Shown here: piece by piece, positions 28,804 through 38,985 of the stretch
How positions within the stretch are numbered: position 1 is the stretch's first letter
Layout of the letters: each line of letters opens with the position of its first letter
DNA from: Oscillospiraceae bacterium
GTDB taxonomy: Bacteria > Bacillota > Clostridia > Lachnospirales > Lachnospiraceae
Direction: 5' to 3'
Length of the DNA stretch: 64,000 nucleotides
Assembly: GCA_021771715.1 (NCBI GenBank)
Contig: JAETOO010000009.1
Location: forward strand, 59,586-123,585
Notes under the pieces: model-generated
Database searches by the model: none
The model's input: the letters and a program-made list of their open reading frames with translations, nothing else
What the model was told of the DNA's origin: nothing
Program-made: the position numbers and the translations under genes

Positions 28804-29717
28804 ACTTCCACCTCCAGCAGTGTGAGAATCAGAGCCATCCGGACGTAGACACCGTACTGTGCCTGCTTGAAATAGACGGCGCGCGGGTCGTCGTCGACCT
28901 CGGTTGCGATCTCGTTGACGCGCGGGAGCGGGTGCAGGATCAGCATGTCCGGGTCGGCGAGGGTGAGCTTCGCCTTGTCGAGAATGTAGAAGTCCTTCAT
29001 GCGGACGTAGTCCTCCTCGTTGAAGAACCGCTCCCTCTGCACGCGCGTCATGTAGAGCAGGTCGAGCTCCGGCAGCGCGTCCTCGAGGCGGACCTCCTCG
29101 CGGAAGCTCTGATTGTTCTTGCGCAGGACATCCTCGCGGATATAGTCAGGCAGGCGCAGCTCCTCCGGGGAGATCAGGACAAACCGGATGTCCGGGTAGC
29201 GGATGAGCGCCTTGATGAGCGAGTGCACGGTGCGGCCGAACTTCAGATCGCCGCACAGGCCGATGGTAAAATTCCCGAGGCGGCCCTTCTCAGCGCGGAT
29301 CGTCAGCAAGTCCGTCAGGGTCTGCGTCGGATGCTGGTGGCCGCCGTCGCCGGCGTTGATGACCGGGATCGAGGAGTGCATCGAGGCGACGAGCGGCGCG
29401 CCCTCCTTTGGATGCCGCATCGCGCAGATGTCAGCGTAGCAGGAGATGACGCGGATTGTGTCGGAGACGCTTTCTCCCTTCGCAGCGGAGCTGGAATCGG
29501 CCGAAGAAAAACCAAGTACGCTTCCGCCTAAGTTCAACATTGCTGCTTCAAAACTGAGGCGGGTTCGGGTACTTGGTTCATAAAATAAGGTAGCGAGTTT
29601 TTTTCCTTCACAGGCATGTGCATATTTCGCGGGGTTGGACTTGATGTCCGATGCGAGATTGAGCAGCCTGTCAAGTTCTTCCACAGAAAAATCCAAGGGA
29701 CTCATTAAATGTCTCAT
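28797..29717 (-). CDS. pyrB: aspartate carbamoyltransferase catalytic subunit
   Basis: [44 protein letters not shown] at 29717 with GGAGGAT RBS. Confidence 0.95.
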   Translation of the reverse strand: MRHLMSPLDFSVEELDRLLNLASDIKSNPAKYAHACEGKKLATLFYEPSTRTRLSFEAAMLNLGGSVLGFSSADSSSAAKGESVSDTIRVISCYADICAMRHPKEGAPLVASMHSSIPVINAGDGGHQHPTQTLTDLLTIRAEKGRLGNFTIGLCGDLKFGRTVHSLIKALIRYPDIRFVLISPEELRLPDYIREDVLRKNNQSFREEVRLEDALPELDLLYMTRVQRERFFNEEDYVRMKDFYILDKAKLTLADPDMLILHPLPRVNEIATEVDDDPRAVYFKQAQYGVYVRMALILTLLEVEVC

Positions 29718-29939
29718 AGTATCCTCCTTTGATCGCATTGGTGTCAGAGCATGCCCGGGGCGAGACGAGGGCCCGGACTGCATTCGGTTAATCATAGCGT
29801 ATCCTTGCAGAAAAAGCAAGGATTTTCTGAAAAAAAGAGAGCAGGGGAATTGAATGATAGGAAAGTTTCAGGTATAATGGTTGGGTATGTGTGGAAAAAG
29901 AAGCATAGATCTGACGGACAGGAAAGGAAGAGAGACCAT

Positions 29940-30329
29940 ATGGCATATAAAGAAAAAAAGCGCCTGCCCTTCTTTGGGCTGCCGTGGACGTTTACGACGT
30001 ACACGATCACGGACGAGGTGATTACGGTAAATTCCGGATTTTTGAGCCGCGTGGAGAACGACTGTTATCTCTACAAGGTGATTGACGTGCGGCTGGAGAA
30101 CAGCCTGATGGAGCGGATCTTCGGGCTCGGGACGGTGCACTGCTTCAGCGGGGACGTCACGAACCCAGATCTTGTGATCCGGCACATTAAAAATGCAAAG
30201 GTGATCAAGGATTATATTCTGAAGCAGTCGGAGGAGGAGCGCATCAGGCGCAAGACGCTCCACACGCAGAGCCTTGACGGCAACGCGATGACAGAGGCGA
30301 TGGCCCAGACCGACAGCTGCGATCAGTGA
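29940..30329 (+). CDS. small PH-domain-like (bPH_2/YdbS-type) protein
   Basis: YTITDEVITVNSGFLSRVENDCYLYKVIDVRLENSLMERIFGLGTVHCFSGD resembles bacterial PH domains. Confidence 0.6.
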   Translation: MAYKEKKRLPFFGLPWTFTTYTITDEVITVNSGFLSRVENDCYLYKVIDVRLENSLMERIFGLGTVHCFSGDVTNPDLVIRHIKNAKVIKDYILKQSEEERIRRKTLHTQSLDGNAMTEAMAQTDSCDQ

Positions 30330-30348
30330 GGAGCAGGAGGAGACTACG

Positions 30349-31938
30349 TTGAGTGATTTGAGAAAAGAGATAGAGAAACGACGCACATTTGCGATTATTT
30401 CGCATCCGGATGCCGGCAAGACGACGCTGACGGAGAAATTTCTTTTATATGGAGGCGCGATCAATCTGGCCGGCTCGGTGAAGGGAAAGGCGACCGCCCG
30501 CCACGCGGTGTCCGACTGGATGGAGATTGAGAAGGAACGTGGTATCTCGGTCACGTCCTCGGTGCTGCAGTTCAATTACGGCGGCTACTGCATCAACATT
30601 CTGGACACGCCGGGCCACCAGGATTTCTCGGAGGATACGTACCGGACCTTGATGGCCGCGGATTCGGCGGTGATGGTGATCGACGCGTCGAAGGGTGTCG
30701 AGGCGCAGACGAGAAAGCTGTTCAAGGTTTGCGTGATGCGCCACATCCCGATTTTTACCTTCATCAACAAGCTGGACCGTGACGCGAACGACACGTTTGA
30801 GCTTTTGGACGACATCGAGAAGGAGCTCGGCATCGCGACGTGCCCGATCAACTGGCCGATCGGCTCGGGAAAGAATTTTAAGGGTGTGTACAACCGCGAG
30901 AATGGGACCGTGACGACGTTCACGGACACGCAGAAGGGCACGAAGATGGGGCACGCGACGGAGATCGACGTGCATGATCCCGAGCTGCAGGCGTTCATCG
31001 GCGAGGAGAACACGGAGCGGCTGCTCGAGGAGATTGAGCTGCTCGACGGCGCGTCGGCGGAGTTCGACCAGGAGCTTGTGGATAAGGGCGAGCTCTCCCC
31101 GGTCTTCTTCGGCTCTGCGCTGACGAACTTCGGCGTTGAGATTTTCCTGAAGCACTTCCTGCAGATGACGACGTCTCCGCTCCCGCGCAGGGCGGACTGC
31201 GGGGTGATTGACCCGATGAGCGAGGAGTTCTCGGCGTTCGTGTTCAAGATCCAGGCGAACATGAACAAGGCGCACCGCGACCGCGTGGCGTTTATGCGGA
31301 TCTGCTCGGGGCGGTTCGACGCGGGCATGGAGGTCTACCACGTGCAGGGAGAGCGGAAGCAGCGATTGTCCCAGCCGCAGCAGATGATGGCGTCGGAGCG
31401 CCAGGTGATCTCGGAGGCGTACGCGGGGGACATCATCGGCGTGTTTGACCCGGGTATCTTCTCGATCGGGGACACGATCTGCATGCCGGGGAAGAAGTTT
31501 CAGTATGAGGGCATCCCGACGTTCGCGCCGGAGCATTTTGCGCGCGTCCGCCAGCTTGACACGATGAAGCGGAAGCAGTTCATCAAGGGAATCAGCGAGA
31601 TCGCGCAGGAGGGTGCGATCCAGATCTTCCAGGAGTACAACACCGGCATGGAGGAGATCATTGTCGGCGTGGTCGGCGTGCTGCAGTTTGACGTGCTCAA
31701 GTACCGGCTGGAAAACGAGTACAAGGTGGACATCCGGCTCGAGGAGCTGCCGTACGAGTACATTCGCTGGATCGAGAATGAGGAGATCGACCTGAACAAG
31801 CTGGTCGGCACCTCGGATATGAAGAAGATCAAGGATCTGAAGGGCAGGCCGCTTTTGCTGTTCGTGAACAGCTGGTCGGTCGGCATGGTGCTCGACCGCA
31901 ACGAGGGACTTGTGCTCTCGGAGTTCGGGCGGAATTAA
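30349..31938 (+). CDS. prfC: peptide chain release factor 3
   Basis: RRTFAIISHPDAGKTTLTEKFLLYGGAI..ARHAVSDWMEIEKERGISVTSSVLQF; TTG start. Confidence 0.95.
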   Translation: MSDLRKEIEKRRTFAIISHPDAGKTTLTEKFLLYGGAINLAGSVKGKATARHAVSDWMEIEKERGISVTSSVLQFNYGGYCINILDTPGHQDFSEDTYRTLMAADSAVMVIDASKGVEAQTRKLFKVCVMRHIPIFTFINKLDRDANDTFELLDDIEKELGIATCPINWPIGSGKNFKGVYNRENGTVTTFTDTQKGTKMGHATEIDVHDPELQAFIGEENTERLLEEIELLDGASAEFDQELVDKGELSPVFFGSALTNFGVEIFLKHFLQMTTSPLPRRADCGVIDPMSEEFSAFVFKIQANMNKAHRDRVAFMRICSGRFDAGMEVYHVQGERKQRLSQPQQMMASERQVISEAYAGDIIGVFDPGIFSIGDTICMPGKKFQYEGIPTFAPEHFARVRQLDTMKRKQFIKGISEIAQEGAIQIFQEYNTGMEEIIVGVVGVLQFDVLKYRLENEYKVDIRLEELPYEYIRWIENEEIDLNKLVGTSDMKKIKDLKGRPLLLFVNSWSVGMVLDRNEGLVLSEFGRN

Positions 31939-31941
31939 TGC

Positions 31942-32919
31942 GTGATGCCGGCTGCGCCGGTGTGGATAAAAGGAGGGGCAGGAGAGATGCTGCAGAGGCT
32001 GAAGGAAAATATCGCAAGGGTCATGATCGGAAACGAGACGACGATCGAGCTGATCCTCACATGCATGCTCGCGGGCGGGCATGTGCTGCTGGAGGACGTT
32101 CCGGGGACAGGCAAGACGGTGCTGGCAAAGTCGCTCGCGCGCTCGGTGGAGGCGAAGTTCGGGCGGATCCAGTTTACGCCGGACATGCTGCCGTCGGACG
32201 TGACCGGCCTGAATTACTTCGACGCAAAAAAGGGAGAGTTCGTGTTCTCGCCGGGCCCGGTGTTCTGCAATATCCTGCTCGCCGATGAGATCAACCGCGC
32301 GACGCCCAAGACGCAGAGCAGCCTGCTGGAGTGCATGGCGGAGCGGCAGGTCACGGTCGACGGTGTGACGCGGCCGCTCGAGGAGCCGTTTCTCGTGATC
32401 GCGACGCAGAATCCGCTGGAGACGCTCGGCACCTTCCCGCTGCCGGAGGCGCAGCTGGACCGGTTTCTGATGCGGATCTCGATGGAGGAGCTCTCGACGG
32501 AGCAGGAACTGGCGATGGTGGCCCGGTTCCAGAGCGAGGAACCGCTTCTGGAGCTGGAGGGCATCTGCACGCGGCAGCAGATCGTGGAGCTGCAGAAGCA
32601 GTGCCGGGAGCTGTACATTCACCCGGAGCTGCTGCACTATATGGTGGAGCTCGTGCAGCTGACGCGGCGGTACGGCAAGATCGCGCACGGCGTGAGCCCC
32701 CGCGGGACGCTGGCGTTCGTGCGCGCGGCGCAGGGGTATGCGATGGTGAAGGGCCGTGAGTACGTCGTGCCGGAGGATGTGAAGGCGGTGGCAGCGCCCG
32801 TGCTGGCGCACCGGTTGAGCCTGGCCGTGGCGGCGGACGGTACGCGCGCCCAGGAGAAGGTCATCGGGGAGCTCCTCGGCAGTGTGCAGCTCCCCACGGA
32901 GGACTGGCAGTCGAGATGA
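31942..32919 (+). CDS. MoxR family AAA+ ATPase
   Basis: GHVLLEDVPGTGKTVLAKSLARS; LLADEINRATPKTQSSLLECMAERQVTVDG. Start could be a downstream ATG (about 31987). Confidence 0.92.
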   Translation: MMPAAPVWIKGGAGEMLQRLKENIARVMIGNETTIELILTCMLAGGHVLLEDVPGTGKTVLAKSLARSVEAKFGRIQFTPDMLPSDVTGLNYFDAKKGEFVFSPGPVFCNILLADEINRATPKTQSSLLECMAERQVTVDGVTRPLEEPFLVIATQNPLETLGTFPLPEAQLDRFLMRISMEELSTEQELAMVARFQSEEPLLELEGICTRQQIVELQKQCRELYIHPELLHYMVELVQLTRRYGKIAHGVSPRGTLAFVRAAQGYAMVKGREYVVPEDVKAVAAPVLAHRLSLAVAADGTRAQEKVIGELLGSVQLPTEDWQSR

Positions 32920-34028
32920 TGGTGTTATTGCTCGCAGGGGTCGGGCTGGCCTGGCTTCTGCAGAAATGGCTGTATGAGAATTACTGGGATTTCCGATTCG
33001 GGGTACGGATCCACTTCACGGAGCCGTTCGTCTACGAGGGGGACCGTACGTGTCTCGTGGAGGAGATCACGAACGACAAGCGGCTGCCGCTCCCCGCGGT
33101 GGAGGTGCGCTTTGCGATGGACCGGTCGTTGGTGTTCGCCGGGGAGGCGCAGGACAATTCCAACATCACGGACCAGAGCTACCGGAGAGATATCTTCTCG
33201 CTGTTCATGAATCAGCGCGTCGTCCGGCGGCTGCCCGTGACCTGCCGCCGTCGCGGCGTCTATGAGATCAGCGAGGCGGACGTCGTGGGCCACGACTTCT
33301 TTTTTACGAAGCGTCATCTGCTCAGGGTGGAGCAGTGCACGCAGCTGTACGTCTATCCGGGGCCGGTGGACGTGAGCCGGATCGGGCTTGTGTGCCAGGC
33401 GATCTCCGGGCAGCAGCTGGTGCAGAACCGGCTCTACCCGGACCCGTTTGAGTTCGCCGGGATCCGGGAGTACCGCCCGTCGGATCCGCAGCGGCAGATC
33501 AACTGGAAGGCGTCTGCGCGCAGCGGGGAGCTGCTGGTGAATCAGTACGACTCGACGACGAACATGCAGGTGAGGATTCTGCTGGATCTGCGGGACGAGG
33601 GGATCTGGAAGCGGGACGAGCTGGTCGAGGAGAGTATCCGGATCGCGTCGTCGCTGGCGGCGCAGCTGACGAAGAAAAGTGTGGAGCTCGAGGTGCTCGC
33701 GAACGCGCCGAGCGCCGGCCAGCCGTGTCTGCGCCAGCACCTGCGGCCGGGCGCCGGGCAGATGCAGGAGCTCTACCGGGCGCTGGCGTGTTTGGATGCG
33801 AGGGGCGCGGTGGTTCCGATGGAGCAGGCGCTCGCCGCATCGACGTGCGAGAGCGGCTACGTGCAGGTCCTGCTCTCGCACAACCAGGACGAGGAGACGG
33901 CGCAGCTGGCGCGCTCGCTTGCCCAGGCGGGCAGTGGCGTGCTCTGGGTCGTGCCGGTCAGCCACCGGTTCCCGCTGGAGCGGCAGTCCGTGCCGGGAGT
34001 GCGGGTGATTCCGTGGGAGGTAGAGTAG
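32916..34028 (+). CDS. DUF58 domain-containing protein
   Basis: FEFAGIREYRPSDPQRQINWKASARSGELLVNQYDSTTNMQVRILLDL; overlaps moxR stop. Confidence 0.9.
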   Translation: MMVLLLAGVGLAWLLQKWLYENYWDFRFGVRIHFTEPFVYEGDRTCLVEEITNDKRLPLPAVEVRFAMDRSLVFAGEAQDNSNITDQSYRRDIFSLFMNQRVVRRLPVTCRRRGVYEISEADVVGHDFFFTKRHLLRVEQCTQLYVYPGPVDVSRIGLVCQAISGQQLVQNRLYPDPFEFAGIREYRPSDPQRQINWKASARSGELLVNQYDSTTNMQVRILLDLRDEGIWKRDELVEESIRIASSLAAQLTKKSVELEVLANAPSAGQPCLRQHLRPGAGQMQELYRALACLDARGAVVPMEQALAASTCESGYVQVLLSHNQDEETAQLARSLAQAGSGVLWVVPVSHRFPLERQSVPGVRVIPWEVE

Positions 34029-34174
34029 GCGGGAGACAGTGTATGGAAGACATTGCCGTCGAGAGACTGCCGGATGTGACTTTGGAGAGTGGAGCGAAGG
34101 AGCAGTTCCTCATCGGACGATGCTGTCGGTGAGGTTGCTGAGGGATTCCGCGGAAAGCGGAGCAGAAAAGAGAG

Positions 34175-35431
34175 GTGAGAGGAATGGGAAAGCGAGTCAG
34201 GCAGCTGCAGGTCGCGATGGGCTGGATACATGGGCTGCTTCTGATGGAGTGTGCGTACGTGCTGTGGGCAGAGATCGTCCAGGCGGGCGCGGGCGAGCGG
34301 CGGAGGCTGATGCTCACGGGGCTGTGGCTGGCGCTTCCGATCGCGGCGAGCTTCTTTCTCGTGAAAAAGGTGCGCAATCTCTGGCTGTTTCTGCTGTCCG
34401 GGATCGCGCTCTCGGCTGCGCTGTGGAGGGTCTCGGGCAGTGTCCTGACCGGTGCGCTCTCCCTGCTCGTCTTTCTGACGCGCAGCTATGCGCGGATCCG
34501 GAAGGGACGGATCCGAAAGATGCTGCTGGAAATGCCGGGCGAGGCGGTGCTGCAGGTCGCGGAGCGGGACGTCCCGACGTTTCTGGACCGCCCGCGGCTG
34601 CTGCACGGGCTGGTGTTCGGCGCACTGTACGCGGCGACGCTGGTGATGAACTGGGATGCATTTCTGCGCCCGGTATTCTGGCTCTTCGCCGCGGATCTGC
34701 CGGTCTGCCTGTGCAGCGGGTACTTCGGGCAGCTGGAGCAGTTCGTGGAGACGCACGGGAAGCTGGCGAATTTTCCGATCCGGACGCTGCGGCGCGTCGT
34801 GGACGGCATTTTTCTGCTGCTCCTGACGGGGCTGGTGCTGTGTGCGCTGCCGTCCCTCCTGTACGGCGAGGAGCCGCTCGCAGATCTGGAGTGGAAGCAG
34901 GAGCGCCAGGCGCCGGCAGAGCTTCCGCAGATGGAGCAGCAGGAGCCGGGGATGAACATGGCGGATCTGCTCGGAGAGCTCGGCGAGGGCGGGGAGCGGT
35001 TCGAGCCGCCCAGGTGGCTGATCGTGGCGTTTGAGGTCCTGATGTGGGTGATCGCGGCGGCGTTCGTGCTCTTTCTGGTGTGCGTGCTGCTGCGGGCGCT
35101 GCGGAACATGGCGGGCTCGTTTGCGCAGGAGGCGGAGGACGAGATCTTTTCGCTGGAGGGCGAGGCGAAGGAGCAGTCCTTCGCAGTCCGCCGGGTGCGC
35201 GGCGCGTGGGAGAGATGGCGCTCCCCGAGCATGCAGGTGCGCCGGAGGTACAAGCGGGCGATCCGGCAGTCCGCAGGGCTGAGCATTTCCGGGACGGAGA
35301 CCCCGGCGGAGCTCGAGGAGAAGGCAGAACTCGCGAGCCGCATGTCCGGGGAGGAGCTGGGGCGGTTGCACGGGCTGTACGAGAAAGCGCGGTACAGCGA
35401 AGAGGGCTGCACAAGAGAAGACCTGGCGTAA
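34175..35431 (+). CDS. membrane protein of MoxR-DUF58 operon (possible DUF4129-like C-terminus)
   Basis: Multiple TM segments; C-terminal YKRAIRQSAGLSISGTETPAELEEKAE..YEKARYSEE resembles DUF4129 tails. Confidence 0.65.
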   Translation: MRGMGKRVRQLQVAMGWIHGLLLMECAYVLWAEIVQAGAGERRRLMLTGLWLALPIAASFFLVKKVRNLWLFLLSGIALSAALWRVSGSVLTGALSLLVFLTRSYARIRKGRIRKMLLEMPGEAVLQVAERDVPTFLDRPRLLHGLVFGALYAATLVMNWDAFLRPVFWLFAADLPVCLCSGYFGQLEQFVETHGKLANFPIRTLRRVVDGIFLLLLTGLVLCALPSLLYGEEPLADLEWKQERQAPAELPQMEQQEPGMNMADLLGELGEGGERFEPPRWLIVAFEVLMWVIAAAFVLFLVCVLLRALRNMAGSFAQEAEDEIFSLEGEAKEQSFAVRRVRGAWERWRSPSMQVRRRYKRAIRQSAGLSISGTETPAELEEKAELASRMSGEELGRLHGLYEKARYSEEGCTREDLA

Positions 35432-35555
35432 AAATGGCTTTGCAAATGTATGATTATTTGTTATAATGTAGTTGTTCCTGTGCCGCTGATTTAGGGAAGC
35501 GGCGCGGTACGCGTGTTAGTTCAGGAGTGAATCGGGAATCTGATGGAGGGATATT

Positions 35556-35945
35556 ATGGAAAATGCAGAGATTCATACACATAAAATAGAGACAGAGGAG
35601 AAGTTCGGCGAGGTGCGGATCGCGGATGAGGTGGTGGCGATCATCGCCGGGCTGGCGACATCCGAGGTGGAGGGCGTGGCCTCGATGGCGGGCAATGTGA
35701 CGCGCGACCTGATCGAGAAGCTCGGGATGAAGAGCCTCTCGAAGGGTGTGAAGATCACGATGGATGAGAATACGGTGCGCGTGGCGCTGGCGATCAACAT
35801 CCGTTACGGGTACAACGTCCCGTCGACCTGCACACAGATTCAGGATAAGGTAAAGACCGCGATCGAGACGATGACCGGCCTTGAGGTCGCCGAGGTAAAT
35901 GTCAAGATCGTCAACGTGACGATGGATCAGGAAACAGGAAAATAG
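35556..35945 (+). CDS. Asp23/Gls24 family envelope stress protein
   Basis: GEVRIADEVVAIIAGLATSEVEGVASMAG; VTMDENTVRVALAINIRYGYNVP. Confidence 0.92.
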   Translation: MENAEIHTHKIETEEKFGEVRIADEVVAIIAGLATSEVEGVASMAGNVTRDLIEKLGMKSLSKGVKITMDENTVRVALAINIRYGYNVPSTCTQIQDKVKTAIETMTGLEVAEVNVKIVNVTMDQETGK

Positions 35946-36135
35946 GGCTAAGGCGGATGGACTGCTGCAGGACATGAATACGGTCAGACCGGTGGATGGA
36001 TTGTGGCAGTCCTTTTTTCCATGCTGATGCATCGGAAACGAAATGACGATCATGTGCCATCTGACCAGTTATTTCGTACCCGATGTACGATCCGATGTAC
36101 TGGAAAGACCAGGGCGGCAGGAATAAGGAGACAGA

Positions 36136-36531
36136 ATGAAAAGAAGCGAGATAAGAGAACACATTTTCAAGCTGGTATTCTGCATGGAATTTCATGTGCA
36201 GGAGGAGCTGCAGGGTCAGCTGGATGCATATTATGCAGATATGCCGGAGATCACAGAGGAGGAGCGCAGCTACATCGCGCAGAAGTTTTTCGGGGTGAGC
36301 GAGAAGCTCTCAGACATAGACGGAAGGATCAACGCGGTCGCAAAGGGCTGGAAGACAGAGCGGATGGGGAAGGCGGAGCTCGCGATCATCCGGCTGGCGG
36401 TCTATGAGATGCTGTACGACGAGGATGTCCCGGTGAAGGTGGCGATCAACGAGGCGGTCGAGCTCGCGAAGAAGTTCGGCGGGGATGATTCGCCGGCCTT
36501 CGTGAACGGGATCCTGGCAAAGCTGGCGTGA
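36136..36531 (+). CDS. nusB: transcription antitermination factor NusB
   Basis: [20 protein letters not shown]...[54 protein letters not shown]. Confidence 0.95.
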   Translation: MKRSEIREHIFKLVFCMEFHVQEELQGQLDAYYADMPEITEEERSYIAQKFFGVSEKLSDIDGRINAVAKGWKTERMGKAELAIIRLAVYEMLYDEDVPVKVAINEAVELAKKFGGDDSPAFVNGILAKLA

Positions 36532-36540
36532 GTTCCTGCT

Positions 36541-37818
36541 ATGGAGAAACTGTATTCGGTAGGTCAGATTAATGCGTACATCCGGGCGATGTTTACGCAG
36601 GATTTTGTGCTGAACCGTGTCAGCGTGCGCGGCGAGGTGTCGAATCTGAAGTATCACACGTCGGGCCACATCTATTTTTCCCTGAAGGATGCGTCCGGGA
36701 CGATCGCGTGCGTGATGTTTGCCAGCGCCAGGAAGGGGCTGGCGTTTCGGATGTCCGACGGACAGCAGGTGGTCGTGGACGGAAACGTCAATGTCTATGA
36801 GCGTGACGGCAAGTATCAGCTCTACGCGAGCCGCATCCGCCTGGACGGGGCCGGCGTGCTGTACGAGAGATTTCTGCAGCTGAAAGGTGAGCTGGAGGAG
36901 ATGGGCATGTTCGCCCCGGAGTACAAGCAGAAGATTCCGCCGTTTGTGCGGCGGCTTGGGGTGGTCACGGCCCCCACGGGCGCGGCGATCCGCGACATCA
37001 TCAACATCGCGACGCGGCGCAATCCGGGCATCCAGATTATTTTGTACCCTGCCAGAGTGCAGGGGGAGGGCGCGGCCGAGAGCATCGCCGCGGGTCTCGC
37101 TGCGCTGGACGGGCTGGACCTCGACGCGATCATCGTCGGGCGCGGCGGCGGCTCGATCGAGGATCTGTGGGCGTTCAACGAGGAGACGGTGGCCAGGGCG
37201 ATTTTTGCGTGCCGGACGCCGGTGATTTCCGCTGTGGGCCATGAGACCGACACGACGATCGCGGATTTCGTGGCGGACCTGCGCGCGCCGACGCCGTCGG
37301 CGGCGGCAGAGCTCGCGGTGGTGGACATCGGCGCCGTGTATCAGCGCCTTGGAGAATACCAGAAACGGCTGGGGCGTGAGCTGCGCCAGGCCGTGCAGAC
37401 ACAGCGGCTGCGCCTGGAGGGCTGCAGACTGCAGCCGCGCATGGAGCAGCTGCTTGGCGGAAAGCGGCAGGAGCTGGAGCGGTATCAGGTGCGGCTGCGG
37501 TACGCGGACCCGCGCCAGCGCGTGCGGGAGCAGCGGCAGCGCCTCGCGGACGACGAGGATGCGCTGCGGCGGGCGATGGAGCGGGCGCTTCTGCTGTGCC
37601 GTCAGCGGATGGCGCTGTACATTGAGAAGACGAAGCACCTCTCGCCGCTCGAGCGGCTCTCGAAGGGCTACGGCTTTGTGACGGATGGAGCCGGGGCGCG
37701 GATCCGGTCGGTCGGCCAGATCTCGCCGGGTGATGAGCTGAGCGTCTACGTCGCGGACGGCGTGATCGCGGCGCGGGTGGAGGAGACGAAGCGGCTTAGT
37801 TATGGGGCCGAGTCTTGA
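36541..37818 (+). CDS. xseA: exodeoxyribonuclease VII large subunit
   Basis: YSVGQINAYIRAMFTQDFVLNRVSVRGEVSNLKYHTSGHIYFSLKD; GRGGGSIEDLWAFNEE. Confidence 0.95.
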   Translation: MEKLYSVGQINAYIRAMFTQDFVLNRVSVRGEVSNLKYHTSGHIYFSLKDASGTIACVMFASARKGLAFRMSDGQQVVVDGNVNVYERDGKYQLYASRIRLDGAGVLYERFLQLKGELEEMGMFAPEYKQKIPPFVRRLGVVTAPTGAAIRDIINIATRRNPGIQIILYPARVQGEGAAESIAAGLAALDGLDLDAIIVGRGGGSIEDLWAFNEETVARAIFACRTPVISAVGHETDTTIADFVADLRAPTPSAAAELAVVDIGAVYQRLGEYQKRLGRELRQAVQTQRLRLEGCRLQPRMEQLLGGKRQELERYQVRLRYADPRQRVREQRQRLADDEDALRRAMERALLLCRQRMALYIEKTKHLSPLERLSKGYGFVTDGAGARIRSVGQISPGDELSVYVADGVIAARVEETKRLSYGAES

Positions 37819-37874
37819 ACCTGTGTTTTAGAGGATTGTGCGGCACGGTGCTCACGGGAATAGAAGGAGGACGT

Positions 37875-38102
37875 ATGGCGAACGAGAAGGAAACGGCGCA
37901 GGAGGAGCTCACGCTGGAGGAGTCGTTTGACCGTCTGGAGCAGATTCTGACGACACTGGAGGACGGGGAGATTTCTCTGGAGGACTCCTTTGCGCTGTAC
38001 CAGAAGGGAATGGCTCTTGTGAAGAGCTGCAATGAGAAGATTGATGCTGTGGAAAAGAAGATCTTGATTATGAATGAGGATGGCGGTTTGCATGAATTTT
38101 AA
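37875..38102 (+). CDS. xseB: exodeoxyribonuclease VII small subunit
   Basis: LTLEESFDRLEQILTTLEDGEISLEDSFALYQKGMALVKSCNEKID. Confidence 0.93.
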   Translation: MANEKETAQEELTLEESFDRLEQILTTLEDGEISLEDSFALYQKGMALVKSCNEKIDAVEKKILIMNEDGGLHEF

Positions 38103-38979
38103 TGAGGAAATGAAAAAGAGGGTCACAGAGATCAAGAGTATTATCGCGGGTTATCTGCCGGAGGAGGAGGGCTTTCAGAGGACGCTGCTCGAGGCGGTGA
38201 ATTACAGCATGCTGGTCGGCGGCAAGAAGCTCCGCCCGCTTCTGATGCAGCAGACCTACGTGATGTTCGGCGGCTCATCGGGAGTCATCCGGCCCTTTAT
38301 GGCGGCCATCGAGATGATACATACGCATTCTCTGATCCACGATGACCTCCCGGCGATGGACAATGACGAGTACCGGCGCGGGAAAAAGACGACGCATGTC
38401 GTGTACGGGGAGGCGATGGCGATCCTCGCGGGCGACGCGCTTTTGAATCTTGCGTATGAGACGGCGTCGAAGGCGTTTGAGCTGGAGCCATGCAACCCGG
38501 CGGTCGGGCGTGCCTTCCGGATTCTGGCGGAAAAGACCGGGCTGTACGGCATGATCGGCGGCCAGTCGGTGGACGTCGAGTACGTGGACCGGCCGCTGAG
38601 CGCCCAGCAGCTGTTTTTTATCTACCGGCTGAAGACGGCGGCGCTGATCGAATCGTCCATGATGATCGGCGCCGTGCTCGCGGGCGCGTCCGAGGAGGAG
38701 GTCGAGAAGGTCGGGCTGATCGGGCGGAACGTCGGGATGGCGTTTCAGATCCAGGACGACATTCTCGACGTGATCGGGGACGACGAGGTGCTCGGCAAGA
38801 CGACGAAGAGCGATGAGAAGAATAAAAAGACAACGTATGTTTCGGTAAAGGGGCTGGAACAGGCGCAGAAGGATGTGGCGGATTATTCGAAGGAGGCTGT
38901 GAGGCTGTTGGAGGAGCTGCCGTGCGAGAACGAATTTCTGCGCGAGCTGATTCTGAACCTTATCCACCGGAACGCGTGA
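38092..38979 (+). CDS. ispA: polyprenyl (geranyl/farnesyl) diphosphate synthase
   Basis: MIHTHSLIHDDLPAMDNDEYRRGKKT and FQIQDDILDVIGD (FARM/SARM motifs). Confidence 0.93.
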   Translation: MNFNEEMKKRVTEIKSIIAGYLPEEEGFQRTLLEAVNYSMLVGGKKLRPLLMQQTYVMFGGSSGVIRPFMAAIEMIHTHSLIHDDLPAMDNDEYRRGKKTTHVVYGEAMAILAGDALLNLAYETASKAFELEPCNPAVGRAFRILAEKTGLYGMIGGQSVDVEYVDRPLSAQQLFFIYRLKTAALIESSMMIGAVLAGASEEEVEKVGLIGRNVGMAFQIQDDILDVIGDDEVLGKTTKSDEKNKKTTYVSVKGLEQAQKDVADYSKEAVRLLEELPCENEFLRELILNLIHRNA

Positions 38980-38985
38980 GGAAGG

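Noticed and set aside
31942-35431. MoxR-DUF58-membrane protein operon as a novel system
   Set aside because: Widespread, well-known gene arrangement; the missing transglutaminase-like member is not unusual enough on its own.
35959-36018. Terminator between Asp23 gene and nusB (ggactgc...gcagtcctttttt)
   Set aside because: Seven-bp stem with a loop of about 46 nt; plausible but too weak to list as a feature.
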